Positions 9,017 to 18,536 of a DNA stretch of 64,000 bases are shown here, piece after piece. Both the position numbers and the translations under genes were made by a program. Each line of letters opens with the position of its first letter. Within the stretch, counting starts at the first letter, position 1. This DNA comes from an uncultured Clostridia bacterium (GTDB lineage: Bacteria; Bacillota; Clostridia; Oscillospirales; Ruminococcaceae): positions 1 through 64,000 of the forward strand of contig CANQUJ010000004.1 of the NCBI GenBank assembly GCA_947627005.1. Direction: 5' to 3'. The notes under the pieces were generated by a model. It was not told the origin of the DNA. It did no database searches and saw nothing but the letters and a program-made list of their open reading frames with translations.

Positions 9017-11182
9017 TTGAATAAGGGCGCAAAATGGATCTGGAAAAAGAATGAGGACAAAAATACATGGCTGGATTTTATTAAAAAATTCAGCTTAAAG
9101 GACGTTCCCGAAAAGGCAGTTGCCCGCATAGCCGCCGATTCAAAGTATCGGCTTTACATAAACGGCGCGGTTGCGGTTTTCGAGGGCGGCTTAAAGCGGG
9201 GTCCGTCCGAAAAAGGCACATATTATGACGAGGTGGAAATATCGCGGTATCTGCGAGAGGGAGAGAACACCCTTGCGGTGCTTGTCGAATACTTCGGAAA
9301 GAGCGGCTTTTCGCATATTTCAAGCGGCATCGGCGGGCTATGCTTTGAAACCGATATATGCGGGAAAATAATTTCCTCCGATTCAAGTTGGCGGGTTAGG
9401 CACGACCCCGCGTATATCGCCCCGGACGAGCTTGACATTCCCCCGAATTTTCGGCTTTCGGAAACGAATATTTACTATGACGCAGAAAAAGCCGATGATT
9501 GGTTTGCGCCCGACTTTGACCCAAAGGACTGGGATTTTGCCGATGAAATATGCGGCGCGGGCGAGGGCGGTTACGGCACTCTTGAAAAGCGGGAGATACC
9601 GATGTTTCGGGACTATGGGCTGAAAGACTATCTGAACAGCTCGGATTTTGAGGGATTTACCGCAAGCGAGGACACCGAAATCAAGCTGCGCCTGCCCTAT
9701 AACGCGCAGCTCACGCCGTATCTCAAAATAACCGCCCCGAAGGGCAAGAGGATCGCGATAAGGTCGGAAAACAAGTTTGTGTCCCAGAGCGTGATGGCGG
9801 TCTATTACACCAAGGACGGCGAGCAGGAATATGAATCCTTCGGCTGGATAAACGGAGAGAGGATATACTATACCGTTCCCGCAGGTGTGACGGTTCATGC
9901 GCTAAAATACCGAGAAACGGGGTATGACGCCGACTTTGCTGGCAGCTTTGAGTGCAGCGACGAATTTTTGAACACCCTTTGGAGTAAATCCCTGCGGACG
10001 CTTTATGTCACGATGCATGACAGTTTCATGGACTGCCCCGACAGGGAGCGCGCGCAGTGGTGGGGCGACGTAAATATCGATATGCAGATGCTTTTTTACT
10101 GCCTGGACGAAAGGTCGCTGCTGCTATATAAAAAGGGCGCAAAGGAGATGGCTCGATGGTCGGAGGACAAGGGGCGTATGCTGACGGTCGTCCCGACGGG
10201 CACGGAGGAATTTGAGCTGCCGCTTCAAAACCTTGCGGGGATTTGGGGATTTTGGCAGTATTATCTGTATTCGGGAGATGAGAGCGTACCGAAATGCGTT
10301 TACGAAATGTCGAAAAAATATGTGCAAAGCTTTGACTTTTCGGACAGCGGGTTGATCATACATAAGCCGGGCAGTTGGGATTGGGTAGACTGGGGCGAAA
10401 ACGCAGATACCGCGCCTATGGAAAACGCTTGGTATTATATGGCTGTAAGCTCTCTGAAAAATATGGCGGCACTTCTTAAAAAAGACGGCGATATACCGCT
10501 ATATGACAGGCTTTTAAAATCGGTGAGGGATAATTTCCTGTCCGCGTTTTCAAAGGGCTATTGCATTTATAACCGCACCGAAAACAAAATCCCCGACGAC
10601 CGCGCAAACGCTCTTGCGGTATTATCGGGGCTTGCGGGCAAAGAGAGCTATAAGGGCATAACGAGGGTTTTATCCGATACGGAAAACGCAAGCCCCTATA
10701 TGGAGAAATATGTTCTGGACGCGCTCTGCGAGATGGGTGAAGTCGAAAATGCGGTGGAGCGCATGAAAAAGCGTTATCGGCAGATGGTGGAATACGACTG
10801 CTCAACGCTTTGGGAATACTGGAGCATGGAGGGGACGTTTAATCACGCTTGGTCTGGCGGGCCGCTCATCACAATGTCAAAATATATCGCGGGGATACGT
10901 CCGACCGATACGGCTTACAGTGAATTTGAAATCAAGCCGAGGCTCTGCGGACTTTCCTATGTAAAATGCCGCGTTCCGTCAGCAAAGGGAGAAATTTCTT
11001 TGGACCTGAATAAGCTTGACGGCGGCGTGGAAATGACCGTCACGGTGCCGAAAAACTCCGTTGCAAGCGTTTATCTTCCGCTTATAGGCGAAAATCTCCC
11101 GAAAGAAAATAAATACAGCTATACCGTCGAGAACGGCTACGCGCATTATGTGCTTGCATCGGGCATTTATCATCTTAGATAG
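9017..11182 (+). CDS. GH78-like alpha-L-rhamnosidase (six-hairpin glycosidase)
   Basis: A 721-residue cytoplasmic enzyme predicted to release terminal rhamnose or a related sugar. The N-terminal part is a jelly-roll (WIWKKNEDKNTWLDFIKKFSL; YRLYINGAVAVFEGG). The middle carries the GH78 hallmark DSFMDCPDRERAQWWGDVNID with acidic residues, followed by an alpha/alpha-barrel (WDWVDWGENADTAPMENAWYY; TLWEYWSMEGTFNHAWSGGP) and a C-terminal beta domain. The start is a TTG (9017) after AAGGTGAG, 11 bases past the previous stop, pointing to translational coupling. Family placement is solid at clan level; rhamnose specificity is inferred. Confidence 0.82.
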   Translation: MNKGAKWIWKKNEDKNTWLDFIKKFSLKDVPEKAVARIAADSKYRLYINGAVAVFEGGLKRGPSEKGTYYDEVEISRYLREGENTLAVLVEYFGKSGFSHISSGIGGLCFETDICGKIISSDSSWRVRHDPAYIAPDELDIPPNFRLSETNIYYDAEKADDWFAPDFDPKDWDFADEICGAGEGGYGTLEKREIPMFRDYGLKDYLNSSDFEGFTASEDTEIKLRLPYNAQLTPYLKITAPKGKRIAIRSENKFVSQSVMAVYYTKDGEQEYESFGWINGERIYYTVPAGVTVHALKYRETGYDADFAGSFECSDEFLNTLWSKSLRTLYVTMHDSFMDCPDRERAQWWGDVNIDMQMLFYCLDERSLLLYKKGAKEMARWSEDKGRMLTVVPTGTEEFELPLQNLAGIWGFWQYYLYSGDESVPKCVYEMSKKYVQSFDFSDSGLIIHKPGSWDWVDWGENADTAPMENAWYYMAVSSLKNMAALLKKDGDIPLYDRLLKSVRDNFLSAFSKGYCIYNRTENKIPDDRANALAVLSGLAGKESYKGITRVLSDTENASPYMEKYVLDALCEMGEVENAVERMKKRYRQMVEYDCSTLWEYWSMEGTFNHAWSGGPLITMSKYIAGIRPTDTAYSEFEIKPRLCGLSYVKCRVPSAKGEISLDLNKLDGGVEMTVTVPKNSVASVYLPLIGENLPKENKYSYTVENGYAHYVLASGIYHLR

Positions 11183-11196
11183 ACAGGAGAATTGTT

Positions 11197-12597
11197 ATGA
11201 AAGAAATTTTGAAATCGGCAAATCCTTATCTTCCGCTCTGGGAACACGTCCCCGACGGCGAACCGAGAGTTTTTGAGCATAACGGCGAAAAGCGGCTTTA
11301 TGTCTACGGCTCGCACGACACCGAGCGCAGCTCGTTCTGCGGCAGGGATTATGTCGTCTGGAGCGCGCCCTTGGGCGATCTGACCGACTGGACATATCAC
11401 GGCGTATGCTACACCGCGACCGACGGCTCGATTTTATACGCCCCCGACGTCGTTCAAAAGGGCGATAAGTTTTATCTCTATGCCGCAGAGCAGTATGGCG
11501 GCAGGATATTCGTCGCGTCCTCCGAAAACCCCGCAGGACCTTTTGAAAATCCTGTTTTAACAAAGCTCGGCTTTGACCCGGGAGTTTTGGTCGATGACGA
11601 CGGCAGAGTTTACGCCTATTGGGGATTCTGCGGCTGCTACTGCGCCGAGCTTGAGGACGATATGGCGACAATCAAAGAGGAAACATTCAGGGCTCACCCG
11701 ATGGGTCATGTCCCCGACCCTTGGAACAAAAACGCCGACACCGAGCATATAGATCTTCGCGACGCATTCTTCGAGGCTTCAAGCCCGAGAAAAATAGGCG
11801 GGAAATACGTCTATTTATATTCAAAAAGATACGTCACTCCCGTGCCGGAGCTCGGCGTTTATGATGACAATAACGGCTTTCTCTCCTACAAGTGGTCGGA
11901 CAGCCCGCTTGACGGTTATCAGGACGGCGGGGATATATCCTTTAACGGCGGCGAGATACTTAAAATGCCCGACGGCACGGGACAGCAGACATACCGCTGG
12001 GGCAATAACCACGGCGGCTTGGTCGAAATAAACGGTCAGTGGTACATCTTCTACCACCGCCAGACCGGCACTGACGAGTTCGCCCGCCAGGGTATGATAG
12101 AGCCTGTCGATATTGCCCTCGGCAAGGACGGGAAAATCTATATCGGAGACATCACCTACATAAACGGCGAGCCGGTCAGCTCAAAGCCTGTCGAGATGAC
12201 TTCTTCGGGCGCGAGCGTGAACGGAATCGACGCATATAAGCTGATTTCCGCGGGGTATGCCTGCCATATAAGCCCGCTTTGGCAAGCTTATGTAAAGCCT
12301 GTCTATGAGCATACCGACGGCATTTCCGCGCCTGTTGTGAACATCAAAAACGGCACGACGGTCGGTTTCAGATATTTGCAGTTCGGCACAAATTCACCTA
12401 AGAGCGTTACGGTTTTGGGAACGGTCAAGGGGCAGATGAGCGTCAGAGTTCGCGTTGACAGCTGGCGCGGGAAAATCGTTGCCGAGTTGGATATGAATTC
12501 GGGCGAAAATACCGCTCCTCTCACGTCGGGTATCATCGGCAAGCGCGCTGTTTACTTTGAATTTATAGGCGACGGCGAAGCGGAGTTTGACAGGTAA
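11197..12597 (+). CDS. Glycoside hydrolase family 43 protein (cytoplasmic)
   Basis: A second, unrelated-looking GH43 of 466 residues without signal peptide, probably an intracellular arabinofuranosidase or xylosidase acting on imported oligosaccharides. Propeller signatures: PYLPLWEHVPDGEPRVFEHN leading into LYVYGSHD, SILYAPDVVQKGDKFYLYAA, FDPGVLVDDDGRVYAYWG, and DAFFEASSPRKIGGKYVYLY carrying the likely general acid. NNHGGLVEINGQWYIFYHR is the last blade. A C-terminal ~130-residue beta domain resembles a carbohydrate-binding module. The ATG at 11197 lies 14 bases past the GH78 stop, after ACAGGAG. Confidence 0.88.
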   Translation: MKEILKSANPYLPLWEHVPDGEPRVFEHNGEKRLYVYGSHDTERSSFCGRDYVVWSAPLGDLTDWTYHGVCYTATDGSILYAPDVVQKGDKFYLYAAEQYGGRIFVASSENPAGPFENPVLTKLGFDPGVLVDDDGRVYAYWGFCGCYCAELEDDMATIKEETFRAHPMGHVPDPWNKNADTEHIDLRDAFFEASSPRKIGGKYVYLYSKRYVTPVPELGVYDDNNGFLSYKWSDSPLDGYQDGGDISFNGGEILKMPDGTGQQTYRWGNNHGGLVEINGQWYIFYHRQTGTDEFARQGMIEPVDIALGKDGKIYIGDITYINGEPVSSKPVEMTSSGASVNGIDAYKLISAGYACHISPLWQAYVKPVYEHTDGISAPVVNIKNGTTVGFRYLQFGTNSPKSVTVLGTVKGQMSVRVRVDSWRGKIVAELDMNSGENTAPLTSGIIGKRAVYFEFIGDGEAEFDR

Positions 12598-12647
12598 AAC
12601 CGAACGGCTGTTTTTGTTGAATACATTATCAAATGGGAGGCAATATT

Positions 12648-14918
12648 ATGAGAACCGAAAATCTGCTTGATAATTGGAAGTTTATGCTAAACCGTGCCGA
12701 CTGGCAGGCGTTTGATGGCGAGGACATCGCCCTGCCGCACGACTTTATGATCAAAACTTCGCGCACTCCCGATTCGCCGACGGGCGCGGATTACGGCTAT
12801 TTTCAGCCTTGTAAGGGTACCTATGTCCGCAAGATTATGAAACCCGAAGCGGAGAATGTTCTTCTCAGATTCGACGGCGTGATGGGGCTTTGCGAGGTTT
12901 TTGTGAACGGCGAGCGGGCGGGATTCCACCCCTACGGCTACACTGCTTTTACGGTTGACATCACTAAATTTTTGCATGATGGCGAGAACGAAATTCGTGT
13001 AGAAGTTGATGCGACATACCAACCCGCCTCGCGCTGGTATACCGGCGCGGGAATTTACCGCGAGGTCGGGCTTCTGACTTCGGGCGCAGATTACTTTGAG
13101 CCTTGGACAACGGCTGTCAAAACTCTCGGAATTTTCGGAGATTCGGTGCAAATCGAAATTTCAACAGAGATAATCTCAACTCGCAAGCAGGTCGCAAAGA
13201 TCGACTTTTCCGTTCCCGAGATCGGCTTTTCCATGACCCGCTCGGTTCAGCTTGAAACCGGGAAAAACAGTTTTTCGGTAAAGACAATGCTTCACGGAGT
13301 TAAGCTTTGGTCGCCCGATTCGCCGACGGTTTACTCCTGCGATCTTGTGCTTCACACCGATAATTGCGATGACTGCGAAAGCGTTAATTTCGGGATTCGG
13401 ACTGTTGCCTGCGATCCCGAGCGCGGATTTTTGCTGAACGGTCAGCCAATAAAACTGTATGGTGCCTGCGTCCACCACGACAACGGCATCGTCGGCGCAG
13501 CCTCGTTCAGAAGCGCAGAGGAACGGCGCGTAAGGATTCTCAAGGAAAGCGGATTTAACGCCATTCGCACGTCTCATAACCCGCCGTCGAACGTGCTACT
13601 TGACGTCTGCGATCGGCTCGGAATGCTCGTTATCGACGAGATTTTCGACTGCTGGACGACCGGCAAAAGGCAATATGACTACCACCTTTGGTTCGATAAA
13701 TACGCCGCCAAGGACACCACCGCGATGGCCCTGCGCGACAGAAATCACCCTTCGGTCATTATGTGGTCAACAGGAAACGAGATCTTCGAAAGAGGAGGCA
13801 AGTGCGACGGCTACGCGGTCGGAAAAATGATAGCGGACACAATAAAAGAAAACGACCCGACAAGACCGCTGACCCACGCTTTTTGCGGTTTCTGGGACGA
13901 CCCGGAATTCAATAATCCCGACTTCTGGTGCAAAAAAATCGCTCCGCAGGCGGGGAATCTCGGCGTTCTTGGTTATAACTATCTCACCGACCGCATTCCT
14001 GCTGATGAGCAGGCGTTTTCCTCTCACCTCTTTGTTGTTACCGAGAGCTACCCGATGGACGCGCTCACGGTCAAGCGGACGATGGACAGCCACCCGAAGC
14101 TCATCGGAGAATTCGTCTGGACAGGGTGGGACTACTTTGGAGAAACCGGCGTCGGCAGAGTGATCTACGACAACCCGAACCCGCCCGGCTGGGGTCTTGA
14201 GCCTTATCCGAACCACATCTCAAACTGCGGAGATTTTTCGATCTGCGGATTCAAAAAGCCGCAGTCCTACTACCGCGATATTGCTTGGAGTCGGGAAACG
14301 ATAAAGATTTTGACGGTCGATCCGGATAACTCTTGCCGTGTGAAATCATACTCGGGCTGGGGATTCTATGACGCCGAGCGTACATGGACATATCCCGAAA
14401 AAGAGGGCAGAATTTCGGAGGTCTATGTGTTCACGCTTGCCGACGAGTGCGAGCTTAGCCTGAACGGCAAATCCCTCGGCAGAAAGTCGCCGAATGAAAA
14501 AGGCTTTGCGATTTTCGAGGTGCCCTATGCCCTTGGAAAGTTAGAGGCGGTCGCGTACAGCAGCGGCAAAATTATAGGCAAAGATGAACTTGTGACAGTC
14601 GGCGAGGCTGCTGCTATAAAAATCGTTTCCGATACGACAGGCAAAACCGGCGCGGCTGACCTTATTTTCGTCGAGATAGACCTTGTTGATGAAAGTGGCA
14701 GCGTCGCTTGGGCCGCAAGCGAAGAAGTAACCGTTACCGCCATCGGCGGCAAGGTCTTGGGCACCGGCTCCGGCAAGGTCGACGATGAGCATGACTACAC
14801 GAAGAATGTTTGCAAGGCTTATCACGGCAGGCTTTTGGCAGCGATTTTGCCCGAAAGCCAGGAGGTCACCGTGACGGCGAAAACCGCGAAATTTGAAACA
14901 AAAGCTGTTATAAAATGA
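12648..14918 (+). CDS. Glycoside hydrolase family 2 (beta-galactosidase-type)
   Basis: A 756-residue cytoplasmic exo-glycosidase. Domain order: sugar-binding jelly-roll (FDGVMGLCEVFVNGERAG), immunoglobulin-like domain, TIM barrel, and C-terminal beta domains. The catalytic acid is the E of STGNEIFERGG and the nucleophile is the E of LIGEFVWTGWDYFGE; FNAIRTSHNPPS is the family's invariant strand. The ATG at 12648 follows GGGAGG; an in-frame ATG at 12633 overlaps that site and is rejected. Beta-galactosidase is the commonest activity for this architecture, but glucuronidase or mannosidase cannot be excluded. It is shorter than LacZ and resembles the 750-850 residue polysaccharide-cluster enzymes. 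Confidence 0.87.
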   Translation: MRTENLLDNWKFMLNRADWQAFDGEDIALPHDFMIKTSRTPDSPTGADYGYFQPCKGTYVRKIMKPEAENVLLRFDGVMGLCEVFVNGERAGFHPYGYTAFTVDITKFLHDGENEIRVEVDATYQPASRWYTGAGIYREVGLLTSGADYFEPWTTAVKTLGIFGDSVQIEISTEIISTRKQVAKIDFSVPEIGFSMTRSVQLETGKNSFSVKTMLHGVKLWSPDSPTVYSCDLVLHTDNCDDCESVNFGIRTVACDPERGFLLNGQPIKLYGACVHHDNGIVGAASFRSAEERRVRILKESGFNAIRTSHNPPSNVLLDVCDRLGMLVIDEIFDCWTTGKRQYDYHLWFDKYAAKDTTAMALRDRNHPSVIMWSTGNEIFERGGKCDGYAVGKMIADTIKENDPTRPLTHAFCGFWDDPEFNNPDFWCKKIAPQAGNLGVLGYNYLTDRIPADEQAFSSHLFVVTESYPMDALTVKRTMDSHPKLIGEFVWTGWDYFGETGVGRVIYDNPNPPGWGLEPYPNHISNCGDFSICGFKKPQSYYRDIAWSRETIKILTVDPDNSCRVKSYSGWGFYDAERTWTYPEKEGRISEVYVFTLADECELSLNGKSLGRKSPNEKGFAIFEVPYALGKLEAVAYSSGKIIGKDELVTVGEAAAIKIVSDTTGKTGAADLIFVEIDLVDESGSVAWAASEEVTVTAIGGKVLGTGSGKVDDEHDYTKNVCKAYHGRLLAAILPESQEVTVTAKTAKFETKAVIK

Positions 14919-14922
14919 CCGA

Positions 14923-14950
14923 AAGCCCTGCCAAAGCTCGGCGGGGCTTA
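14923..14950 (+). terminator. Hairpin after the GH2 gene
   Basis: AAGCCCTGCC/GGCGGGGCTT stem with only a weak T run after it; likely a partial terminator or mRNA-stabilising structure inside the operon. Confidence 0.5.
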
Positions 14951-14972
14951 AATTAACAAAGGAGGTATATCT

Positions 14973-16937
14973 TTGAGCAAAATTTCTATAAAGGGCAAGG
15001 GAATTTTATTTGAGACCCGCGACGAGCTTTTATATGTCGAGCCGTATGGAGAAAACTGCGCGAGGGTGCGCTCGACCAGAAATTCAAGGCTTTCCGACGA
15101 GCGTTGGACGCTTATGGAGCCCGAGCCCGACAGCTCGACGGTCGAATATGACGGGGAAGTCGCGACGCTCAAAAACGGCAAGCTGACGGTAAAGGTCAGC
15201 TATGTATGGGGCTACAGCAGGGTGGAATTTCTAAGAAACGGCGAAACCGTTCTGGCAAGCCGAGAGGAAAGCGACCCCGCGACGAAGTATGCCCATGTCG
15301 AGGGCGACCACTACCGCATACGCGCTTCGTTTCAGGGAAAGGACGAACACATATACGGCCTTGGGCAGGAGCAGCAGAGCTATTTTGACCGCAAGGGCTG
15401 CACCTATGACATTCTGCACCGAAACACAAAATCGACCGTTCCCGTTATTTACTCCTCTCTCGGCTACGGATTTTTGTGGAACAATCCCGCGACGGGTCAG
15501 GTTGAATTCGGGCTTAACCGCACCGTCTGGACGGCTGACAGCGCATATCAAGCAGACTATCTTGTTTTTGTCGGAGATACGCCTGCCGAAGTCATGAACC
15601 GCTATGCAAGGCTAACGGGATTTGCGCCGAAAATGCCCGAGTGGGCGGCGGGATTCTGGCAGTCTAAATGCCGCTATGAATCGCAGGAGGAGATCCTTGA
15701 AGTCACAAGAAAATATCATGAAATGGGAGTGCCTGTCGACGCCATCGTCATAGACTATTTCCACTGGACCGAGCAGGGCAACTGCGACTTCGACCCGAAA
15801 TACTGGCCCGACCCCGCGGCTATGGTCAGGGAGCTTGACGAGATGGGAACGAGGGCGGTCGTGTCGTATTGGCCTACCGTCAACCCGAAAAGCCGGAATT
15901 GGCAGGAGATGGACGACCGAAAAATGCTTGTCAGGACCGAAAACGGACAGTACAGCCTGTTCGACTATTGGGGTCAGCAGTCCTATGTCGATATGACGAA
16001 TCCCGAAGCGCGAAGCTATGTCTGGGAGCAGATAAAAAAGACGTATCTTAAATACGGCATAAACACGTTCTGGCTCGACGAGGCTGAACCCGACGTTCAC
16101 CCGCAACAGTTTGACAATATGAAACAGTACGCGGGAAACATGGCGCAGACCGCGCTTTTATATCCGTATTATTATGCAAAATGTTTCTATGACGGTCTGA
16201 AGTCCGAGGGCGAGGACGACGTGATACTTCTCACGAGGGCGGCATACATAGGCTCGCAGAAATTCGGCGCGCTCGTCTGGAACGGAGATATTCCCTCCGA
16301 CTGGAACGCGCTCAGGCAAAGCGTCGTTTCGGGTCTGTCGATGGCGATGTGCGGAATACCTTGGTGGAACTCGGACATCGGCGGCTTTTACGACGGCGAC
16401 ACCGAGAGCGAAGAATACCGCGAGCTTTTATTGAGATGGTTCCAGTTCGGGCTGTTCTGCCCTGTCATGCGGCTTCACGGCACAAGAAAATGGCAGTCGG
16501 ATTATAAGGCGAGATACCCCGGGATAATCTGCGAGGGCGGCGGTTACAATGAGATATGGCACTTCGGAAAAGAGTGCTGCGACGCGATAAAAGAATTGAT
16601 ACTTTTGCGCCAAAGGCTCAAGCCGTATATCTTAAGCTGCGCCGAGAAAACCTCAAAGACAGGCGAGCCGATAATGCGCCCGATGTTCTTCGATTTCCCT
16701 GATGACGAGCGCTGCTATCGCTTAGACGATCAGTATATGTTCGGTCGCGACATTCTCTTTGCCCCGATACTTAATCCGGGTCAGACCGAGCGCGAGGTCT
16801 ATCTTCCCAAAGGCAAGTGGGTCAGAACGACCGATAAAACCACCCATAACGGCGGCAGGACCGTAACCGTTAAAGCCGCTCCGACAGAATTTGTCGCGTT
16901 CGCCCGCGCAGGGGCAGAGGTCATAAACGCGTTTTGA
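14973..16937 (+). CDS. Glycoside hydrolase family 31 (alpha-xylosidase/alpha-glucosidase)
   Basis: A 654-residue cytoplasmic enzyme removing terminal alpha-linked xylose or glucose. The N-terminal beta-sandwich is followed by the barrel with nucleophile D in NTFWLDEAEPDVHP and acid/base D in VWNGDIPSDWNAL. WWNSDIGGF and PVMRLHGTR are further GH31 signatures, and the last ~90 residues form the usual beta domain (FGRDILFAPILNPG). WLDEAEP resembles alpha-xylosidase versions, which would fit xyloglucan side chains together with GH2 and GH43; this is inference. The start is TTG 14973, seven bases after GGAGG. Confidence 0.87.
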   Translation: MSKISIKGKGILFETRDELLYVEPYGENCARVRSTRNSRLSDERWTLMEPEPDSSTVEYDGEVATLKNGKLTVKVSYVWGYSRVEFLRNGETVLASREESDPATKYAHVEGDHYRIRASFQGKDEHIYGLGQEQQSYFDRKGCTYDILHRNTKSTVPVIYSSLGYGFLWNNPATGQVEFGLNRTVWTADSAYQADYLVFVGDTPAEVMNRYARLTGFAPKMPEWAAGFWQSKCRYESQEEILEVTRKYHEMGVPVDAIVIDYFHWTEQGNCDFDPKYWPDPAAMVRELDEMGTRAVVSYWPTVNPKSRNWQEMDDRKMLVRTENGQYSLFDYWGQQSYVDMTNPEARSYVWEQIKKTYLKYGINTFWLDEAEPDVHPQQFDNMKQYAGNMAQTALLYPYYYAKCFYDGLKSEGEDDVILLTRAAYIGSQKFGALVWNGDIPSDWNALRQSVVSGLSMAMCGIPWWNSDIGGFYDGDTESEEYRELLLRWFQFGLFCPVMRLHGTRKWQSDYKARYPGIICEGGGYNEIWHFGKECCDAIKELILLRQRLKPYILSCAEKTSKTGEPIMRPMFFDFPDDERCYRLDDQYMFGRDILFAPILNPGQTEREVYLPKGKWVRTTDKTTHNGGRTVTVKAAPTEFVAFARAGAEVINAF

Positions 16938-16963
16938 TTGAATTTAAATTTTGAAGAAAGGCT

Positions 16964-16994
16964 CCGTCCGCTCTTGCGGGCGGGGTCGTTTTTA
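16964..16994 (+). terminator. Terminator of the glycosidase operon
   Basis: CCGTCCGC/GCGGGCGG stem with a TCTT loop (16964-16983), then GGTCGTTTTTA. It ends the plus-strand cluster and abuts the stop of the minus-strand mobC remnant. Confidence 0.7.
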
Positions 16995-17160
16995 ATATTT
17001 TGGAGTTTCCACTGCTTTGCGAAGCAGCCCCCACACCTCGTCCATTCTCTTTCGCAGCTCTGCAACATCTTCGGAATAAACGCGGTCGGTGGTGTTGATT
17101 CGCTTGCAAATCTGATTGATGTTGACCCCAATTTTGTTGACTTCGGCAGCTGCACTAGTC
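16992..17160 (-). pseudogene. 3' remnant of a plasmid mobilisation relaxosome gene (mobC)
   Basis: Reading the minus strand from the edge of the IS element to the TAA at 16992-16994, the frame gives EVNKIGVNINQICKRIN, then TTDRVYSEDVAELRKRMD, EVWGLL. This is the conserved C-terminal part of MobC-type relaxosome accessory proteins of Clostridia. About 55 codons remain; the N-terminal half is missing and is not found on the far side of the IS3 element, so the gene was truncated and deleted. With the DUF6017 gene at 3714 it brackets the glycosidase cluster with relics of a transferable element. Confidence 0.78.
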
Positions 17161-17210
17161 AACAAAAATCGTACACAAATTTCAAAAAATCATAACAAGA
17201 AAATTGTGAA

Positions 17211-18077
17211 TTACACACCACCTCCTGCATAATTGGTTTCCCTAAACTGCTTCGGCGTTAGATAACCCAGCGAATACGCCGGTCGCTGTTCGTTGAAGAA
17301 TGTAATGTACTCATCAATTTCATTCTTCACGGGCCTTTCACCGGTGATATGCAAATCTGTAAACAGCTCAGCTTTAATCCAACCGTTTATAGCTTCCATA
17401 GCCGCGTTATCTGTCGGCGTCCCTGCGCGTGACATCGAGCGGGTTATGCCGTACATCGGCAGCAGTTCATTGAAAGCCTTGGACGAATACACAGAGCCTT
17501 GGTCTGAATGAAGAATCATTTTGTATTCCGGGTGCTGCTTTTTGAGTTCAATCAGATCCTCCAATCCGCTTATGTAGGTCATGCGATCACCGCGCTTTGA
17601 CGACAGAGAATGACTGACTATCTCGTTGTTCCACAAGTCCATATAGAGCGTGAGTTCATAATATACGCCCTTCACGTAGAAAGCAGTCATGTCGCTCACT
17701 ATGCATTGCAACGGTTTATCAATCTGCATCTCAGACAGCAAAAGATTCGGAAACACTCGGCACGGCTCGCCCGGTTTTTTGTACTTATAATGCTTTGCCG
17801 TGCTCTTGATTCCTGCCGTTTTACAGCATTTATAAGCGTATGGATTGGAAAGGGCAATCCCGGTATCAAGCCGTATTTTAGCGTTCAGCCAACGATATCC
17901 GTGTGACGGATATTTAAGATGATACTCCTCAAACAGCATGACGTTGTTAATAAATGCTCTTGTCCTGTCCGATGGATTGGAAAGACGTTTTTTCCAACTG
18001 TAGAAGCTGCTGCGGCATATTCCCGCGGTTTCGCAAAGCAGCTTTACCGGGAAATCTCCCGACAGTTCCATGATCAC
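17211..18077 (-). CDS. IS3-family transposase OrfB (DDE catalytic subunit)
   Basis: A 288-residue integrase-fold transposase. Residues 1-70 carry the HTH_21 region (SHGYRWLNAKIRLDTGIALS). The retroviral-integrase core has D129 (IVSDMTAF), D192 (LHSDQGSVY) and E228 (DNAAMEAINGW), with 35 residues between the last two, as in IS3. It ends with the typical YITFFNEQRPAYSLGYLTP. It starts at a GTG that overlaps the OrfA TGA (GTGA), which suggests translational coupling; no obvious slippery heptamer was seen in the overlap. Confidence 0.93.
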   Translation of the reverse strand: MIMELSGDFPVKLLCETAGICRSSFYSWKKRLSNPSDRTRAFINNVMLFEEYHLKYPSHGYRWLNAKIRLDTGIALSNPYAYKCCKTAGIKSTAKHYKYKKPGEPCRVFPNLLLSEMQIDKPLQCIVSDMTAFYVKGVYYELTLYMDLWNNEIVSHSLSSKRGDRMTYISGLEDLIELKKQHPEYKMILHSDQGSVYSSKAFNELLPMYGITRSMSRAGTPTDNAAMEAINGWIKAELFTDLHITGERPVKNEIDEYITFFNEQRPAYSLGYLTPKQFRETNYAGGGV

Positions 18078-18427
18078 TTGGTATTCTTGCTGCCGTACAG
18101 AATTACCGTACCATCCCCCTTCACCTCGTAGCCTTTTTTTAGCCGAGCTTCCGTGATTCGAGCTTTTACAATCTCTTGAATGAGTTGCTCTTTTGTCATG
18201 GATTCAAGTTCTTCTATTCCTGCTGGCGGAGTCTGAAAGGACGGCGCAGAGATTGAATGCTTTGCCGCCTGTTTCGGTGGAAGCTGTTCGGAATCGCGGT
18301 ACAGTCTCATATAGTCTCGTGCCGACTGTTCGCTGATTCCATAGATTTCGGCTGCCTGACGGCGAGTGAGTTCACCGGAATAGAGTTTACGTCCGATGTC
18401 TAATCGTTGTTCTTTGGTGTACTTCAT
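18074..18427 (-). CDS. IS3-family transposase OrfA (helix-turn-helix subunit)
   Basis: A 117-residue DNA-binding subunit. MKYTKEQRLDIGRKLYSGEL, then RRQAAEIYGISEQSARDYMR, form the HTH that binds the element's ends; the rest is helical (ELESMTKEQLIQEIVKARITEARLKKGY) and likely mediates multimerisation. The ATG at 18427 is six bases after AGGAGG and is preferred to the upstream in-frame alternative at 18445. Confidence 0.9.
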   Translation of the reverse strand: MKYTKEQRLDIGRKLYSGELTRRQAAEIYGISEQSARDYMRLYRDSEQLPPKQAAKHSISAPSFQTPPAGIEELESMTKEQLIQEIVKARITEARLKKGYEVKGDGTVILYGSKNTK

Positions 18428-18536
18428 TTTAAACCTCCTGTTCACACTTGGGGATTGCTTGTGCGGAAGATGAGTCTTTCTTGTCTTGTATTATACTATC
18501 TTCTGTGCAGTTTCTACCCCCTACGTGTACGATTTT

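Larger units (their letters stand above)
17165..18536 (-). mobile_element. IS3-family insertion sequence
   Basis: Two overlapping transposase frames lie between short inverted repeats: AAAATCGTACAC at 17165-17176 and GTGTACGATTTT at 18525-18536, giving about 1.37 kb, normal for IS3. The hexamer GCACTA occurs just outside both ends (17152-17157 and 18543-18548) but not at equal distance from the repeats, so target duplication is not secure. Both frames look intact, so the copy may be active. Confidence 0.85.
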
